Source: Spirometra erinaceieuropaei | Taxonomy: Eukaryota > Platyhelminthes > Cestoda > Diphyllobothriidea > Diphyllobothriidae | Assembly: GCA_902702965.1 (NCBI GenBank) | Contig: CACRXP010000177.1 | Span: forward strand, 485,396 to 549,395 | DNA: 64,000 nucleotides | Direction of reading: 5' to 3' | Shown here: piece by piece, positions 45,255 to 58,654 of the stretch | Position numbering within the stretch: position 1 is the first letter of the stretch | Layout of the letters: every line of letters begins with the position of its first letter | The notes under the pieces: model-generated | Database searches by the model: none | Told to the model about the DNA's origin: nothing | What the model saw: only the letters and a program-made list of their open reading frames with translations | Program-made: the position numbers and the translations under genes

Positions 45255-45590
45255 GAGTATTAAATTGGAAGAAGTCGTAATTTTTTACCGATTGACCGAA
45301 AGAATGAATATTCACATGCATGTTTTCAAAGAAAAGTAATTGTAGTTTTAAGGGTTTCGAAAATCACTGAGAAAAATTCCCACTACATAAGTAGTCACCT
45401 TTCACAGAGTATGGTTTTTGCATGCAGCCGGAAAGAAGTTCATTTGAAGGCTGGAACCCTAAGGCATCTGAATTATTACAGAATTATGCTGAACGATGAT
45501 TAGTTTTACAACCCTACTCAATTAATCTTTTCGAAACGAAAACGCATTTCGGAATTACGGTCGACATTTCATGAGTTAGCCCCCCTACTG
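45255..45590. mobile_element. Foldback-family right arm
   Basis: CACATGCATGTTTTCAAAGA, CACTACATAAGTAGTCACC, GCAGCCGGAAAGAAGTTCAT and GACATTTCATGAGTTAGCC match the right arm at 54180-54530. Confidence 0.6.
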
Positions 45591-45599
45591 TAGGTGCAA

Positions 45600-46195
45600 G
45601 TCTGCAAATACGCGCGAACGTCACCCCTGCAACCAACTTATGCGGCAGTAGTGAGTGTCGTCGTTTGCAACGCCCAAATTACCACGACGAAATATACTTG
45701 ACGACGATATAATATGGGCAGGGACAATCCCAAGATTTTTATATGCGTGGTCGGCAAGACACATAAATCAAAAGTAGCCATTTCGGAATATCGCAGAGAA
45801 AAGGGTGCGATTGCGTAGGCCAGTAATTGAGCTCTAAACTCCAAAAAACCTGCTGAGCCGTGTTTACATTCGGGGACCACCCTGTGGAGTAGGGGCACGA
45901 GCGCAGAGCGATGGCACGCAAGCCTTTGGTCCGCGGTTATTTAAGCCAGCTAAGACTACCCGCCTGGACTGATTGCAGCCCCCCAACAACGTCGTCTGTT
46001 CTGATTTGAAAGTCTAGTATTGAGTCCTTACAGGCCATAGAACAACAACGAGCTATGCCTGACCGAGAAACACTGCCGAAAGAAGGTAAGTAAAAGTCTG
46101 ATGACGAATTTAAGACCAGGTTTCGGCATCAAGCAGGCATACCTAAACTCCAGGTAGTAAAACTTGAGATTTTAATTGCTGCGGGGGAATAATAA
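45600..46195. other. No gene recognised
   Basis: No coding motif or repeat identified. Confidence 0.4.
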
Positions 46196-46199
46196 AGCG

Positions 46200-46400
46200 A
46201 CAAAGACGTGGTCTCTCCTGGCTTATTAGCTGTCGTCAGCCAGCCATACTTAAAATTATGTGGGGGAAAATCCGGGATTAGAGTGTTATTAAGACAAGCG
46301 TCCTACCATTGGGCCACGGGTCTGCTGTACTGTCGGTTGCGATCGCACATATTAACTGCCACTGAAAAGGCGCTCACCAATCGGTTTCCAGGACATGTTC
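46200..46400 (-). mobile_element. SINE, diverged inverted copy
   Basis: CCTGGCTTATTAGCTGTCGT, CCTACCATTGGGCCACGGGT and GGCGCTCACCAATCGG, in inverse order. Confidence 0.65.
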
Positions 46401-46872
46401 GCCGGGTAGCAAGTCAGTGGAAGATTTATCGTGAATGTTGACAAAGATATCTGATTTCGATAGCTTTTTTCACGTCTTGTCTTATTCTGCTTCCACTTGA
46501 TGGCCCCAGAACAAAGTTTTAAAACGTGAGTAAAAGTCCACGTAAAAGCAAGTCCGACCGGCTACTGTGGGCTTTGCAAATGCTGATCCAGTCGTCATAC
46601 TCGTAGCAGTCGTCAAAGCTATTCCTCCAAGAAAAGGCCATAACCAATCTGAATGGGATGACAGACTACAACAATGGATTATTAGCAAAATGACAGGGCG
46701 GTATTGTTTTTCTAGGCCTGGTTAAACTTTCCATTGTTTTACTCATCCACTGCACAGCTGTCGACGGCCTGGGGAATCGACATCGAATATTTTCTAAATA
46801 ATGTTTTTTCAATCTTCCAAAAAAAGCGTATATATGCATATATGAAGTTAATGCGATCTTTAAGGGATTACC

Positions 46873-46980
46873 TAAATCCAGTCGCTATGCGACTGACTGC
46901 GACGGTTCAAGTACGAGCCCCAAAGCACAACGAAACGAGCATGTTCTGTAACCTGATCGGTGAGGCCCATCTGTCATGAC
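46873..46980 (+). mobile_element. SINE type B tail fragment
   Basis: GTCGCTATGCGACTGACTGC, AAAGCACAACGAAACGAGCA and CTGATCGGTGAGGCC. Confidence 0.65.
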
Positions 46981-47147
46981 TAGTTGCGCCAGATGTGTCT
47001 GCGCGCATGTTTGTGCTTCCGTTTCCAGTTAGTGGTCAGGTGTATGATTGGCTGAATGAAAGCAAACAAGCGCAAAACATTGCTTTATCAATCTACCCCC
47101 AGACTCTGTCGTCTCTCCACTGATTAATTTCTGAAATTATTCACCTG

Positions 47148-47200
47148 ATATATATATATATATATATACATATATATACATATATATATATATATATAAT
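47148..47200. repeat. (TA)n microsatellite, interrupted
   Basis: TA repeats with CA interruptions at the edge of a SINE cluster. Confidence 0.9.
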
Positions 47201-47204
47201 GATA

Positions 47205-48293
47205 ATGGGCGCTCACCGATCAGGTTACGGAACATGCTCGTTCCGTTGTGCCTTGGGGCTCATATTAGAACACTCGCAGGCAGTCGCACAGCGACTAGTA
47301 GTAGACATAGATGAGATGGTACCGACAAAGACAAGGGAGACCGGAATGGCCATTTCTGGCTTATTAGCCGTCATCAGCCAGTCATCCCCAACCCCGAGTG
47401 TGGATCACTTGAGGCTCAGTGGAAGACCGTCAAACTCCATGACCAAAGATCCCGGGTTCGAATCTCAAGTGATCCACACTTGGGGTTGGGATGACTGGCT
47501 GATGACGGCTAATAAGCCAGAAATGGCCATTCCGGTCTCCCTTGTCTTTGTCGGTATTACCTTTCCAACATATATCACTAGTCGCTGTGCGACTGCCTGC
47601 GAGGTTTTAAGTATGAGCCCCAAGGCACAACGGAACGAGCATGTTCCGTAACCTGATCGGTGAGCGCCCACTATCATAATTAATATTCCCGATCACAACC
47701 GACAGGACAACGGGTCCGTGGCTCAATGGTAGAGCGTCAAACTCCATGACTAAAGATCCCGGGTTCGAATCTCAAGTGATCCAGACTTGGGGGTGGGTAT
47801 GACTGGCTGATGACGGCTAATAAGCCAGAAATGGCCATTCTAGTCTCCCTTGTCTTTGTCGGTAATATCATTCTGCCTACATATCATACGCCGCTGTGCG
47901 GCTGCTGGTTGGGCTCGAGAGAGTCCTTAAGGCACAACGGAACGAGTGAGTTCCGTATGAACGATCGGTGAGCGCCCCCTACCATTGTATATTCTCGATC
48001 GAAAACCGACGAGGCAACGGGCTCGTGGCCCGGTGGGTAGAGGCGTGGACTTCTAAACCAACAGATCGCGAGTTCGAGGCTCGGGTGTTCCACACTTCGG
48101 GCTTGGGTATGGCTGGCTGACGACGGCTAATAAGCCAGAAATGGCCATTCCAGTCTCCCTAGTCTTTGTCGGTAATACCATTTTGCCTATATATCATGCG
48201 CCGCTGTGCGGCTGCTGGTTGGGCTCGAGAGAGTCCTTAAGGCACAACGGAACGAGTGAGTTCCGTATGAACGATCGATGAGCGCCCCCTATC

Positions 48294-48300
<7 letters not shown>
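47205..48300. mobile_element. SINE cluster: one inverted type B, two forward type B and A, one further forward type A
   Basis: Inverted type B 47205-47415. Forward type B about 47430-47660 and 47683-47870, the latter with head GTGGCTCAATGGTAGAGCG. It runs into a type A tail (GAGTGAGTTCCGTATGAACG) at 47935-47985. A full forward type A follows at 47990-48290 and ends in (TA)n. Copies differ by only a few percent by eye. Confidence 0.75.

Positions 48301-48326
<26 letters not shown>
48294..48326. repeat. (TA)n microsatellite between opposed SINE tails
   Basis: Uninterrupted TA run joining the tail of a forward SINE and the tail of an inverted SINE. Confidence 0.9.
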
Positions 48327-48327
<1 letters not shown>

Positions 48328-48330
<3 letters not shown>

Positions 48331-48965
48331 GTAGGGGGCGCTCACCGATCGTTCATACGGAACTCACTCGTTCCGTTGTGCCTTAAGAGCTCTCTCTCGA
48401 GCCCAACCAGCAGCCGCACAGCGGCGCATGATACATAGGCAGAATGACATTACCGACAAAGACAAGGGAGACTGGAATGGCCATTTCTGGCTTATTAGCC
48501 GTCGTCAGCCAGCCATACCCGTTCCGTTGTGTCTTACGGGCACCCTCTCGAGCCCAACTTGCAGCCGCACAGCAGCGAATGATATTGGTGGTACATATAT
48601 GTTATGTTCTGGTGATGTATGTTATTACCGACAGAGACATGGGAGACTGGAATGGTCATTTCTGACTTATTAGCCGTCGTCAGGCAGTCATACTCAACCC
48701 TTCTGTGGGGAGACCCGAGGCACGAACTCGCGACCTATTAGTTAGAAGTCCACGCTTCAAACCCTTGGACCGCGACCCCGTTGCACTGTTGGTTTCGACC
48801 AGGAATATACAATGGTAGGAGGCGTGGAATTCTAACTAACAGATCGCGAGTTTGAGCCTCGGGTGTCCCACACTTCGGGGTTGGGTATGACTGGTTTACG
48901 ACGGCTTATAAGCCAGAAATGACCATTCCAGTCTCCCTTGTCTTTGTCGGTAATAACGTACTGCC
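48328..48965. mobile_element. SINE cluster: two inverted copies and one forward copy
   Basis: Inverted type A 48328-48525 and a second diverged inverted copy 48526-48810 (TTTCTGACTTATTAGCCGTC, CACGAACTCGCGACC). A forward partial copy lies at 48815-48960 (AGATCGCGAGTTTGAGCC, CTTATAAGCCAGAAATGACC). Confidence 0.7.
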
Positions 48966-48969
48966 TATA

Positions 48970-51900
48970 TATATGCATACATCAGACCCCAGTACAACTT
49001 CTTTTATTTTCCTCGAAGTTTATTGGTGAACTTGAAATAAATCCTTCGGCACAAAATGTTTTAGAGACTGTCCTAAAGTTGTTATCATTGGTTAATCTGA
49101 AATCCACCAGATTCAACACAAGTTTTTCTTCCTACAGTCAGCTGACAAAGATGCTATTTACAACTTCCAATTAAAATGCTGACTAAAAGGCCGGCCGCTT
49201 TTTTTGCTGATCGCTCTTGACAACGAGAAGATCCACGCACTATTGAGTACGCTAGCCTTCCCCATGCGCTTTGTTTAAGGATTTGAGACTTATGGTTCAA
49301 ATTTTGGCGCAAATTACTGCGACAATGCAACAAAAACTAAACGGTCCTGTTGAGAATTCGTCAAGAATGCTTCTGCAAGATGAGTCCAAACAGGCTAAAA
49401 CGCTTCACGTTTTCAGATGGTATAAACAGAGTTAAGAGGAGGCATTGGCGACCCATCCAGATGACTAAACTGCATGGATTTTGACGAAAGGCTCCTGTAA
49501 ACGATCAACAGATTCACTCGCGGCGTTATTACAGCATTTATCGCCCGACTAAAAGCGACAAAACATACGTTGGCTTCTCTGAAAAAAGGGTGCTGAGCAG
49601 TGTGCATAAAAGGCAATTAGGACGACACACACTAAACAACAAAACAGGCCACTCGCTCGGTGGCTGCATGCAGTCGTCGGCTGGATTGGAAAAACGCACA
49701 CACACAGTTTGGGCGTTGACTATTAACGGCGCCTGCATATAATGTACCCCTGCTTCCCTACTTTATTCGGCGGTCGTAGGCAACATCTGCTCAACAGTTC
49801 GGGAAAAGCGGGAGCATGAGTTACAAACAAATTACAACTGGATTTCATTTGGAGGCAGACAGATACAGCTAAGAAGCGAAGAGGCGAACACACAATAACT
49901 TGTGGTCCCAATTCAGCCATGAAATATTGCATGTTGCACAAATTAGGGAGATTACATTAAGCACTTCAAATAAGGAGTTACCTAGAACAGGTGAAATGGG
50001 AGTGTCGGCAATTGGCCTACACTGCCCTTCCTTCACGACTCAGTGATTGACAAAATATTTTATCTGGGAAAGGTAACCGCCACCTAAATTAGCTTCCAGT
50101 AATGCGTAACTACGGTCAAGCTAATTCCCAGTCGGATTGGAAACACGCAGACGGTATGGGTGTTGGATGTTGATGGTGCTTGCACGTAATGTTCTCTCCG
50201 GTCCCAGAAATGTCTCCTCAAAGCATCACGAATTATCAAGGCATAACTTACGAAGGGAATATGACTGAATCTCCTTAGTAGACTCATGATTACATAGGAA
50301 GACTGCAGACTGCGTTTATTTAGGTGGACGCAACATATAGCATTACTTACTCCGCCATAAAAAAATGCCCGGAAATCACTAGGTGTACGCTCAACATATC
50401 GTATTTTAGTTTAATAAAAGGCCAAATAATTTGATTGTTTCAGTGTCCTGTGTCCTGTTTCATGAGCCAGTGATGGACGCACTTTATTTGTCCGCAAAGT
50501 GCAAAAACTTTCCCTACAAGCTTCCAGTATGAATTAACTGGAAATTTATACCTAGTCAATTCGCAAACGGTGCTGCGAGGACTTTCGATAGACAAAAAAA
50601 TCCGTCACCATCGTAGAAGGTATTCTGGCAAAAATAACCGTTCAAGCGCTGCATTATTTCTCCATCAATCTTCAAAGCATAAGCGGTTAGCTTCTAGTCT
50701 TTTTTATCTTAAAAATCACCTTTTTAGTATAAGACAAATTTTTGTTGATAATGAATATATAGAGCTAAAGTCCAGTATTAAATATACAAGCTCGCCGAGA
50801 AAATAAAGCCCATGAACTTCTATAATACGAGATGGATATTAAAATTTATTTTGACAGTTAGGCTGAAGGACGCGGCAATTAACGCAATCTGTGGAAGGCA
50901 CTGGAATAACTCGAATTTCAGTCATATGTTTTTTCAACTACTCCAGTAATGTGCAGAAGTAGTCTACGCGATTTTAAATATGCAAATTAAGGGTGTGTAT
51001 GCGGATGGGAAGCAGTCAGTCCAGGGTCGTGTATTGAAGGAGACCCGATCGGGCAAGACGGTATGCAGTTGGCAAGCGCGACCCTAATTCTAGCCTTAAC
51101 CTTAATCATAACTTTTTCTCTTAGCCATATCTTAAATCAAAACATGGTCTCAAGCCTAACATTTATCGTAGATTAAGTCGCTTTAATTAGCCCGACTAGA
51201 GGCTCTGGCCTGATATACCGTGACTACCAAAATCAAACAAGTAGACATATAGTGGCAATAAAAGCTTGGGCTCACTTACCCAATCATTACCGAGCCAGAC
51301 AATACCTTAGACGTCTGCAACTTATTGAAGCGTAACTCCCGATTTCGCTCCTCTTCGACTTTTCTAACCACACGCTATGCGATTCATGTAAACAAGCTTA
51401 AGACATTTCCCAGTGCGTCCGTGAAACGTTCTTCCGGTGTCAACAAGGCATTTCGGTCGCTTTCGTCTTTCAGTTTTATCGTGGGGTTAGCTGTCAGTTA
51501 CACTCTGTCAGGCAATTAGGACACTAACCGCGGTAGCATTGACTGAGTCGAAATTATTTTCCCCAAATTGCGGACAACAGCTTCTGGTTACCGCGGAGAC
51601 TCAAACATGTAACTTTGCTAACTGAAGCTAGCTGCTCCGGGGGGATGCGTTCTGTCTGTTTGCCTGTCTACGATCATCAGTAATTAACACATGCTAAACT
51701 GCTTCCAACGAATACTAGTTGCAAAGTAAGCAAGCTTTTGGGTCAGACGTTAATGATGTCGCTGCGAACACTTCAAGTGCGGTGGGCTACTGAGATGTGA
51801 GGATCAGCTGCCTATGGAATTTTCACAGACCGCAGGGTACTAGGTCATTTTTACTGCTTCTACCTGGCACAATCATGAAACCCTAAAGAACTTTCCCTGA

Positions 51901-53665
51901 GGTCTGAGTGGAACTGTTTACCTTCCGATCCAGAACCAATAGTAAAGCACTACAGTACCATGTAATCCCAAACAAAGCGCAGCTAAGACGCAACGGCTTA
52001 ATCAGGCTTACTGACCGAACGGAGGACTATATTCCACAGGTTATGATGGGATTAGTGGGACGTTGGTTACGTTTGGAAGCGTTTAATAGGAGACTGCATG
52101 TTTCGGTAGATCAATAGCTAGGAATTGGTAGCAAGGATTAAGTATGTGCGCGGGGTAATGAAAAAATATGGAGAACTGTCTATTAAATTTTTCAAAGGTG
52201 TCGTTCTGCAGAGTGTTGGTTGGGCTTTCGTCGGCAGGATGACTTTCCCCGACCTGTGCCACCCCGAATTGCCGGTACAACTGAAGTGCCTTCGTTGGTT
52301 CATTGGTCTGCTCACACCATACGTAATTATTCAGTACGAGGAAAGCTCAATTTTTTCCAAAAAAAAGTTCGGCGCGGAGAGCAGTTAGGTAACAAACTAT
52401 ACCCGAAATAATGGTAGACGGAATGTTTACGTCTGTCAGTAAATTAGGAGTGTTAAAAGACTGATGAAAGTTTTAAGGAACCGTTGGTAATCTTCCACCC
52501 CGCGCATATACTTAATCCTTACCGAATTTGTCCCAGGCAAGAAATCGCAAAAGGTTCTATACTCTATCAAAGCTATTAAGACCTCATGTATTCGCTGAAC
52601 TTATCACTGCCGGCCAGCGGAGTAGTTTGCCTCGAAAAACCTATCTATAGGCTGTCAGTTTTGTATACTTAGGCTTGTGGACCCCAGTCAACACCCAGTA
52701 ACTGGCGCTATTTGAACTAATGATGGGAATTTATGATCTGCAAGTTCCGATCAAGGTCAAATGTATTTCGGCTGGAATGAAGATAAGAAGTTGCGAAGAT
52801 CTAAATGCCTTACATTTATGCCGGGGTCAAGAAAACGCTCGCACTTTGGTTTTAGTTTTCAATATTTTTGATAAACTGATGCAGCATAAGGGCACCAAAT
52901 GTTATCCAGAAAACGCAAATTTAGCCCTTAAAATTGTAGGCTGCACCCTGCAGAATGCGTTGGCCTAATGGAGTTGACAAAAATGGCTAAATTAGGGGGT
53001 AAATGGAGACCTTTTGACGAAAGACGAATAAACAATTTTAGACATCCGAGACATGTTTTGCTTCAAGCCAGCATCTGGCAGTGTCCAAATAACCTGCATC
53101 GTCACGACACTGCCATTGATAAGTTCTAAATAATGTGACAACAGACTATGTTGCTGAAGTCCCATGGACAGAAACTTGTGCTGAAAAGATTCTGTAACTT
53201 TAATGGACGAAATGAACAGAAAAAAAATCCGCCGTTCTCCAGCGACAGTCCACCATACTAAGCCTAACTTCATCTTCTATAACAGGCGCCACAGAACATT
53301 TTAGACTAATTACATTCGGTCAGAAAAACTCCTCAAATTCGGGTAAATAAATGAGGCAAAAAAATAAATTTAGAGAACAGCCTTGCGTCTAGTACGCCTT
53401 TGAGTCAACATGGGAAATATCAGCAAAGGCAGAACTACGGCCCCGAGGGTACCAGACAATAAGGACACCAACAGCAACAACGATAAGAGTTTATTCCTCG
53501 ACTAGGGAGAGACGGATAGGAAAAGGCAGACTTCGTTTATTAAACCCTACCCCTCAGATTTCTCCTCGTGAAAATCCCTTTGCTTGAGGGCAATGTTAAA
53601 CATGTTACCCTGATTAAATGTACTAGGGCGGAAATATGTGATATGTAAAAGATTGCCTGTACAAT
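48970..53665. other. 4.7 kb without recognised gene or repeat
   Basis: Open frames of 60-87 codons occur on both strands (50570-50806, 52125-52388, 52720-52968 plus). None shows a known motif, and no paired splice signals with homologous peptide were found. Confidence 0.4.
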
Positions 53666-53669
53666 AGGT

Positions 53670-54535
53670 TGAGTAACTCATGAAATGTCAACCGAAATTC
53701 CGAAATGCATTTTCGTTTCGAAAAGGTTAATTAAATAGCGTTGAAAAACTAATCAAACTGCTTAAGAATTTTACAATTGTTCAGTCAAATTATATTTCAT
53801 GGAAAACATGCATAAAAATACTAATTCTTTCGCTCACTCCGTAGAAAATCATATCTTATTCGAATTTTGAACTCGGAAGAGGGACATAATTCGGATTTAA
53901 ATAGTTTCTAATTGTGAGACTTTTAAATACCGTGAAATGGCCTTTTATAAATCGTCATGCATCTACATTTACCACTGTGGTTTGTGAAGTTAACAATATC
54001 GATCAAATCGACTGCTAAATTCTATGAACCCTATATGGTCGCCCATTATTACCGTAGAGAAATGTGTGGTTTTCCGTACGCGGAAAATATACGGCCAAGA
54101 GTTTGGAAACCCTGAATGCAAGTGTTACGCAGAGCGGGTTCAGAATTATTCGGGAATTGGAAAAGTTTTTGAAGACCAAATTACACCATTCCTTTGAGTA
54201 TAAGATTGAAAGAAGACGTAATTTTATAGGGAATGAGAGAGCGAATGAATATTTTTGCATGTTTTCCGTGAAATATAATTGGACATTTAGGGGCATTGAA
54301 AATCAATGAGCAAATTTCATGCCAATTAACTGTTCATTTTTACAGAGTATAATTTTTGCATGCATCATGAAGGAAGTTCGTTCGAAATCCGACATCCCGA
54401 GGTAAATGAATTATTGTAGAATTGTGCCGCCGGCCGATAAGTTTTACAACTCTACTTAATTAATCTTGTCCTAAACGAAAACGCATTTCGGAATTTCGGT
54501 TGACATTTCATGAGTTAGCCCATTTACTGTACATC
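53670..54535. mobile_element. Foldback element, about 0.87 kb
   Basis: Left end AACTCATGAAATGTCAACCG with AAATGCATTTTCGTTTCG; right end GCATTTCGGAATTTCGGTTG and ACATTTCATGAGTTAGCCC. The arms are reverse complements at the ends; the interior is more diverged. Confidence 0.65.
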
Positions 54536-54574
54536 TGTCTTATCCAATACTTGGGGGTATTGAAAAATTGCTTT

Positions 54575-54910
54575 TGATCCAACTGTGAAAAATTCGGACT
54601 CTCGGCGGGATTCGAACCCAGACAGCAAGATGAGGCTCTAGTACAATCAACATTCTAGCCACCTGAGTCGTGAGTTTAGACACTTTTGAGCCAAGTTACG
54701 CGCCCCACCTACTGTAACGTCGGGAATCCACAAAATCTGATATAGTAAGCTGACTGTCCAAGCAGGATTTCGTTAGTAATCTATCTAGAATCCCCTAGAG
54801 GACCACCAGACAGATTTTGAACAATTAGGCGCCTCAGTAGGATTCGAACCCACGACAGCAAGGGGAAGCTTTAGTACAGCCAACGCCCTAGCAACCGGAT
54901 GGTCTTCCAA
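54575..54910 (-). mobile_element. Second tRNA-derived SINE family, two inverted copies in tandem
   Basis: GCGGGATTCGAACCCAGACA (54608) and AGTAGGATTCGAACCCACGA (54836) are inverted B boxes. Each is followed by an inverted A-box region (CTAGCCACCTGAGTC, CCCTAGCAACCGG). Confidence 0.7.
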
Positions 54911-54999
54911 GAAGTCACTATGCGTGCATTGTCGTGAGTTGATGCAAGAGGTAACTCCTTACCCAAAGGCCTTTTGCGCAGATATAATTATTCATTCAG

Positions 55000-56900
55000 T
55001 CGCCATCGTAATTGCGCTGAGGTGATAACTCGGGCCTTCTCCAGTGGGCTACGGCCGGTAGCATCAGAAACGCGCACAACCTACTCAGTAGCGCACAATA
55101 TTCAGCGCATAAGCTTAGTACGATGAGTTCTGTGTTTGCGCACAGCCGAGGTCCGGGGGGAGACGGCGGCTGGTTGCCCGGGGCCAAGCAACTTCACCGT
55201 CGGCAGAAAGACGGAGTCTCATTAATTACTCTAATCGCAATGAAGGAACTCCCAACTACGCAATATGCCATTGGCAGAAGACATCAAATCAGGGGGATTT
55301 TTTCAGGCAGGATCAAAAACCCATAGAACCATGTTCGCATGCTCTGGAAGTGTAGAAGCAGATCATCCGTTTGATATAGCCGCACTACTACGAGAAACTA
55401 AACATGGATAAATTGAAAGACACGCTGATATGCCAAGCAAGCCAGATTTGTTCTGTGTAACGGGATAAAATCAGCTGGCCGCTGATACTGGTTTTTAACC
55501 AACTCTTGTGTTGAACGTGCCGCGGCGTGACTGTTGGAGTCAAAATCATACTACAGATAGCTGCAGTTGACAGATGTGGAAATTGGGCTGCTAAGTCGGC
55601 AACCGGATGTGTTAAATTCAGTCGGATAGGACTGCTAGATTTCTCCCAGCAACTTCTGATGGAAGCGTGCATATATGTAGATGGCCATCCTACGAGTTTC
55701 GTTCACCAATTTACTCTAATTGCTGCCTCGAAAAACGTGTCTAGGGCTTCAGTATTTGGCCACACAGTGAAAAAAATGAAAATTGGCAAGTATTCCTGAA
55801 AAAAAAACACGAATGACTGGATCAGTCGTACTATAAACAAGAACCACAAGGGCGCCCGGTTTGGAGTCGGGGTCTGTGGGGATTGAACCAAACCTTCTAC
55901 TCTTGACTCGCAGCCGTACTCCCTGTCGACTGTAAGCCCAAATAAAAAGTGGGTATGTTCGAAAATCTTCTCGATCATCGGTTGCTATTTGCAGTGACAC
56001 CACCTGTAAGCACTCCAGTGAGGCATTGCAGAAGTATTCAATCGGTGATATTTGCTGACGGACCGACAATGACAACATATAAACTAGAAGTGGTCACTCT
56101 AGCCCCTCATGCTCTTTTTAAAATCAATGTAAAATCATAAACTACATGCAGAACATTGGAGAGCCTGTATTAGTGCAACTCAGAGCACCAGTCACACTGC
56201 TGGGTCTCTCGCAAGTGTTTGCTCGTGCGCATCGGGGCTCTCTGGCCTTCACCCACTAGGCCAATCAGATTCAAGGTTGAGTCAGACGGGCCCTGACGCT
56301 CTGACGCATTCCTTGACTCGCACTTGGGACGCCGCTCTGGGGGCACTTTCCTCCGGCTGCCAACTCCTTCCAACCCCCAGTCCAGTTGCTCTGTACTGAA
56401 TACACACAGTCCTCCCAACTGACATCAATCTTCTCTTCCCATAGGGTAGCGGGCCTGAAGGTCGAGGTAGCCAGGATCTCACTGTCAGCTTAGGCTGCTG
56501 CAAGTTCCATTATGCGGTCCCAGAAACGCGATGTACTATTACGTTGGTAGGGGCTGAGGAGCAGAGTGTTCGCCGGTGGAGACATTTATGATCAGCATTA
56601 CAAGAAAACAGTAAAATTCTCGCCCATATTTCGTCCATTAAGAAGCCGGCGCCAAACGGCCATTTGGCAACTCGAGACATGTCTCGACATTAGCTGCGAT
56701 CTGGTAGGCTCTCAGAGAATTTGGAATGTCTGACGCAACATAAAAGTTCGTTCACTAACGCAGTACCTTTCGTCGTCTAGTAATGCAGCACATTCAATGT
56801 CGGATTGATTTCAGGGAGAACCAGAGAGCTCTCGAGAACACATTCGGCTGAATGACAGTCCTGCATTCCTTAACGACTACGTTCGCCATGTGCCTCGCAG
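55000..56900. other. No gene recognised
   Basis: Plus frame 55527-55799 and minus frames 55749-56078 and 56170-56503 are open but match nothing. GGTTTGGTTCAATCCCC (minus, about 55880) resembles a B box without a convincing A box. Confidence 0.35.
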
Positions 56901-56904
56901 CAGA

Positions 56905-57110
56905 GCGGGCGCATGGACGGTGATTTGTGCGTGAATCGATCTATAGTGCCGGCAGGCTTGCATTGCGTCTATCGCACTTTCTTCGCTACCACTCACCACA
57001 GCCCGGTGTTAAGGCAGGGTAAAGAAAACTGGAGGCAGGGCCAGAGGTGAGCACGCTAAACAGCCTGTCTATGCGTGCTACACACGATCCAACCAAGTCT
57101 TCGCTGAAAC
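56905..57110 (+). repeat. Diverged fragment of the GC-rich interspersed repeat
   Basis: GGTGATTTGTGCGTGAATCG, TCTATAGTGCCGGCAGGCTT and AAAACTGGAGGCAGGG follow the order of the copies at 29080 and 59560. Confidence 0.45.
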
Positions 57111-57843
57111 ACTTGAGGTGCGGCAAGGATTCTAATTGCGTGCTTGTACCACGCTGGTTAACAGCCTTCCAAACTACGACTTTTAGCGCAAAGTAATATG
57201 TAAAAAAAGTGCCAGGTCGCTAATAGTGAGGAATATGCGCTCAGTGACGGGAAGAGGCAATTGGCAGAGCCGACCTCTCTCTCTCGCCTCTCCCAGACAT
57301 CAGTCAGCCATCTGATACAAGGATTGGGCGCAGTGACTTAGACAGCTACGGCCTATCTGCGCGTGCCACACACAATCCGGTCTCCGCACAACGCGCCAGA
57401 ATTTCACAAAAAAGGGGCTGTTTGGCTGTACGGTTATTTTAGGGTAATGCGATACCATACTTACAGCACAGGTGCTATCCAATAGCCCATACACTCGTGT
57501 TTCACCAATGTTTTGCCGCCGCATGACACGGCTTCGAGGGGTTCGGTTCGTCAGTGGGTTTCCCAGCATTTCCCGCCTGCTTTCTGGTAGATACTCCAAT
57601 TTAGAAATTGTCGCTTTTTAATTTCCTCAAAAATGATCTACGAAGTTGGGGAAGATCAGTTTATTCAAGGTCTATAGGCACAGACCGAGAATTTTATACA
57701 TGAATATTTGGGCCAAAGTCCATCTGCCACAGCGGGTAACCGCGTAATATTCATTAACTGTCGACAGACAGCTAGTAGTATACTTTAGGGTTAGGTTATA
57801 CCATACCAACGGCACAGGTACTGGCCAAAAGCCCATAAACGCG

Positions 57844-57919
57844 TGGAGTAGATCAGTTTATTCAATGCCTATAGGCTCAGACCGAGAAGTATAGACCTTG
57901 AATAAACTGATCTACTCCA
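57844..57919. repeat. Perfect hairpin with 22-bp arms
   Basis: TGGAGTAGATCAGTTTATTC begins the left arm (57844-57865), which is the exact reverse complement of 57898-57919, around a 32-bp loop. A related half-site lies at 57650-57690. Confidence 0.85.
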
Positions 57920-58654
57920 AATTCGTAGATAATTTCTGAGGACATTAAAAAGCGACAATGTACGGTTATTATGATACCCCGGTGGAGCATTCCTGCGACC
58001 GCGTTCGGTGCTAGAAGGATCTCCTGGAGAGCCGGATACTTCATACAGATGGGATACCTGCCGATACTTCCACAAGCGCATTGACGTTGACAGGTGACCA
58101 AATAGGCATGGAGTCAGAAGAAATGGTGCTGGGAACGCTGCGAAGACCATTCATTTCTAAATACTTCCTGATTTCAGATTACGAGTAAGTCTGAAGGGTA
58201 ATATGGTCCTCTCAAAAAAACGAAACGGGGCGCATAGCTGAGCGAGCAATATCATCATGCCAGCTGTGATTACATCAACTTCGAACTCAGCATTACTGAC
58301 AGTCCGTCCCGCAATAAAGCTTCTGGAAGTCTATGATTCCAGAAAGGCAAGGTATCGCAGTGCAACATCTAGCCCCTATAACCATATTCTGCCACAACCG
58401 TACTTTGGTTCGAGTAATATCTTATTCGAGCTGACCAAAGAGCCGTCGATTGGATTTCCGTCATCTTCCTAACTCGTCGCTCAGCTTCCCACTGAGTCTT
58501 TTTTTCAAAAGTGCCGGTTTTTGAAGTATGCCAACCGGAGATTTGGATGCGGAACGTTTACAGGACTTTTTTTCTCATCAGATCGGTAATGATATCACAG
58601 TTTCATCATATTATAAGTCGGCTAGATCAAATTGGTAGACATGAATGGAGAGCG

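Noticed and set aside
47199..47651. Longest open frame of the window (150 codons, plus)
   Set aside because: It runs through inverted and direct SINE copies. The same peptide appears at 24234 plus and 24417 minus because the SINE is palindromically arranged.
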